From NCBI RefSeq assembly GCF_963678635.1, contig NC_087064.1:20448509-20512508 (forward strand): a stretch of 64,000 nt of DNA, given 5' to 3'. The DNA comes from Symsagittifera roscoffensis. Its lineage: Eukaryota; Xenacoelomorpha; Acoela; Convolutidae. A program made the position numbers and the translations under genes. Below, piece after piece: positions 62,207 to 64,000 of this stretch. How positions within the stretch are numbered: position 1 is the first letter of the stretch; every line of letters begins with the position of its first letter. Below the pieces are notes generated by a model. That model did not search any database and was not told where the DNA came from. It saw only the letters and a list, made by a program, of their open reading frames with translations.

Positions 62207-63055
62207 TGAGTTTACTGTACATTTGATTTCAACAGCATCAATGGATTATTTCCAAGACAACACTTTGGCCAGTTTTAGAAATTTTTGTAAAGAAGAAATA
62301 GCTTTAGACGGAGATTGGAGAGTTGCTCTCTCAGAAATAATTTTCCCCACAAAATTAAACAATGTTACTGATGAGGAATTTACGTACTTCAGAGCATCCG
62401 AAGTAGTAGCCAGTAAATCCAACGCTGGCAATCGGAATACAATTTCCAGACCCTACTATGGCGAAAAAGTTTTTATCAAATCAGGAGAGTACACTTTTAT
62501 AGAACAATTGATTAATGAGATAAAAACAAAACTCAAAGACAAAATTCATTTTGATGCGAGTCCTCAAGAAATCACGAATAGCATGAGCATTTGGATGAAC
62601 GCAAATGAAGGAATCTCATTCTCAAGTCCCCAAATACCCAGTCTGTTAGGCTACAATGCAAAGCTTGATGAGAACGGTGAATATCACATTGGTTACAAAA
62701 TGATACCCTCCATCGATGCATCTTATGAGGGAAACAATCTCATTTCCCATATGACTTATCGAGTGGGACAAGTCTAATTTTTGTCTATATTGACATTATT
62801 CAATACCAAACTGTTGATGATGCAAAGGCCCCATTGTTACGCGTCATTGATTCAAATAGACGCATCAAAAACGGTAGTGCCTGCAGCATTGAACCTAATC
62901 ATCGAAAAAACTTCACTAATTTAGACTACAAAAAATTATTCACTTCATCTTTACAATCAATATCGGTACAGTTGCGCACAAAAACTGGAAGACTAGTGCC
63001 CTTTGCAGGAACTGGTAAAGTTGTGTTGACTCTAAAATTCAAGCGCTTTGATTGA
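62190..63055 (+). pseudogene. Element 3 accessory structural-type protein (frameshifted)
   Basis: Begins with SDEFTVHLISTASMDYFQDN, then LASFRNFCKEEIALDGDWRV and ALSEIIFPT. This N-terminal pattern (L.S..S...f..N....F...l....l.g.W.V.L.EI) is common next to the integrase and capsid genes of these elements. A stop after GQV (62775-62777) is bypassed by a one-base shift, after which FVYIDIIQYQTVDDAKAPLL continues to 63055. A virion role is inferred only from location and recurrence. Confidence 0.6.
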
Positions 63056-63060
63056 AAACC

Positions 63061-63431
63061 AATGGAACAATATTATGCAAAGCAAGCTTCACTTCCTCAT
63101 TTCTCTGGACACTACCGACAACGCGGCAGTGGATTTGGCGCTTTGGCTGCTGGTATTGGTCGTGTTGCTATATCGTTTGCACGACGGGTTATTCTACCGG
63201 CTGCAAAAAAAACTGGGCAGAGAACTTTCGATGAGTGCAGCGCCAGAACTAATTGATGTCGCTATGAAAAAGAAGTCTCCTAAACAAGCATTGAAGAACA
63301 CTGTCACAAAAACTGCAAGAAAACAACTCGGTGGTGGTAGACGTCGTCGTCGAAATAAACCAATGAATGGATTACGGAGAAGAAGGTCAGTAGGGGAAAA
63401 ACAACCATTCGAAGAAAAACCAGACCAGTGA
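63061..63431 (+). pseudogene. Element 3 pX-like basic protein (frameshifted)
   Basis: The ATG at 63061 gives EQYYAKQASLPHFSGHYRQR, a Gly/Ala-rich hydrophobic segment (FGALAAGIGRVAISFARRVI) and then, after a shift near 63215, a basic tail (KKKSPKQALKNTVTKTARKQ, then GGGRRRRRNK). A Gly/Ala hydrophobic stretch followed by an Arg/Lys tail resembles adenovirus and adintovirus pX/core proteins that bind or condense DNA. The similarity is of type, not of a long match. Confidence 0.55.
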
Positions 63432-63464
63432 GAAGTCGAGCAGATTTTTTCTCAAACATAAAAA

Positions 63465-64000
63465 ATGATCGCTAATTTGTTACCCAATGAAGCTACCCAT
63501 AGCTCTCTGGATTTGTTTGAAAACGCTTTTGATCAAAAAATTGGACCTGTCTATTCACCTAATGGACCAATGCTTGAATTTGAAATCACCGGTGAGGGTA
63601 ATAATTTTGTTGACCTGCAAAAAATATATTTGGAAATACGATGCAAAGTAACGCAATCAAATGGAGCTGATCTGCGATACAACAACACTGATCCTACTGT
63701 GTCTGATTCACCGTTCCTCGTAAACAACTCCCTGTATTCCCTTTTCTCTGACTGTACCCTCTCTGCTAATGGACTCAAAATCTCAAATGCCAATAGTAAT
63801 TTTGCGCATAAAAGCTTTATTGGAACAGAATTTTCTAACAGCAAAGGAGCCAAGGACTCATGGCTTAAGTGTCAGATATATCGTTTTGAAAAAAAATCCC
63901 GCTGCAATAGATGCAGCTGATTTCACATCTCAACGAGAACTGGTCCGTGAATCGAGGGAAATTTGGTTCTATGGACCCGCTGGAGTTGATTTTTTCACAT
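63465..64000 (+). pseudogene. Element 3 capsid-like protein, N-terminal part (F54H12.2-like)
   Basis: The ATG at 63465 opens a frame of 151 codons with DLFENAFDQKIGPVYSPNGP, FEITGEGNNFVDLQKIYLEI and VNNSLYSLFSDCTLSANGLK. This matches the family annotated in many invertebrates as F54H12.2-like (...P.eF.i.G....yiDL..t.l.v...i ... pVNN.L.SLF....v..Ng..i). An extra base in an A8 run near 63890 shifts the frame; the other frame stays open to the window edge. A jelly-roll major capsid role is an inference from genome position. Confidence 0.65.

Larger units (their letters stand above)
59743..64000 (+). mobile_element. Decayed Polinton/adintovirus-like element (element 3), partial
   Basis: Genes all on the plus strand: small conserved protein, KLERA-type accessory protein, DDE integrase, an accessory structural-type protein, pX-like basic protein, capsid-like protein. 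This set recurs in metazoan genomes, where products are often labelled F54H12.3-like (integrase) and F54H12.2-like. Every gene has at least one frameshift, often in an A-run. No DNA polymerase B, packaging ATPase or protease lies in the visible part. Left end is lost in the gap and the element continues to the right. Confidence 0.7.

Noticed and set aside
1-64000. Assigning the host to nematodes
   Set aside because: The tRNA-Asn end, the TTTTCAG-like acceptors and the F54H12-type element fit nematodes but also other invertebrates. No host gene here is diagnostic.

Overview
The window looks like nuclear DNA of an invertebrate metazoan: AT-rich non-coding sequence, short GT/AG introns with pyrimidine-tract acceptors, a multi-exon low-complexity gene, and many mobile elements. 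I cannot name the species.

1-21.6 kb is host territory. Seven exons on the minus strand (18404 down to 78) belong to a gene I do not recognise. Its splice phases agree across two runs of exons. Its introns hold a 17-copy satellite of about 214 bp with a 38-nt hairpin per unit (7.7-11.3 kb), a decayed APE-type LINE on the minus strand (14.0-16.7 kb) and older degenerate repeats.

21.66-35.25 kb is a 13.6-kb Ty3/Gypsy-type element on the plus strand, bounded by 608-bp LTRs (one difference seen) and a 5-bp target duplication. It is organised like a complex retrovirus. Gag is followed by a textbook -1 frameshift site (T TTA AAC plus a 7-bp stem). Pol carries a macro (ADP-ribose) domain between protease and RT. 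A two-exon gene runs antisense inside the element. A CCAAT/TATA internal promoter shares a 15-nt motif with the LTR. Env is followed by an accessory protein whose first exon appears to be the first 28 codons of env. Gag has one frameshift, pol has one in-frame stop, and the protease DTG is altered. This is the most interesting system in the window.

36.6-59.5 kb is a giant Gypsy-type element on the minus strand (1356-bp left LTR, 25-nt polypurine tract, tRNA-Asn-type primer site, about 21.5 kb internal). After gag-protease-RT-RNaseH-integrase it has about 8.6 kb of further coding sequence. This appears to be one giant reading frame (about 2,900 codons) broken by a few point lesions, and it includes an intact SGNH/GDSL hydrolase domain. 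A 2.9-kb leader is studded with GGAGGGT. The right LTR runs into a 200-N assembly gap.

59.7-64.0 kb, beyond the gap, is the decayed start of a DNA-virus-like (Polinton/adintovirus-like, C. elegans F54H12.2/F54H12.3-type) element. It has a DDE integrase, an accessory structural-type protein, a basic pX-like protein and the N-terminus of a capsid-like protein. It continues past the window edge.
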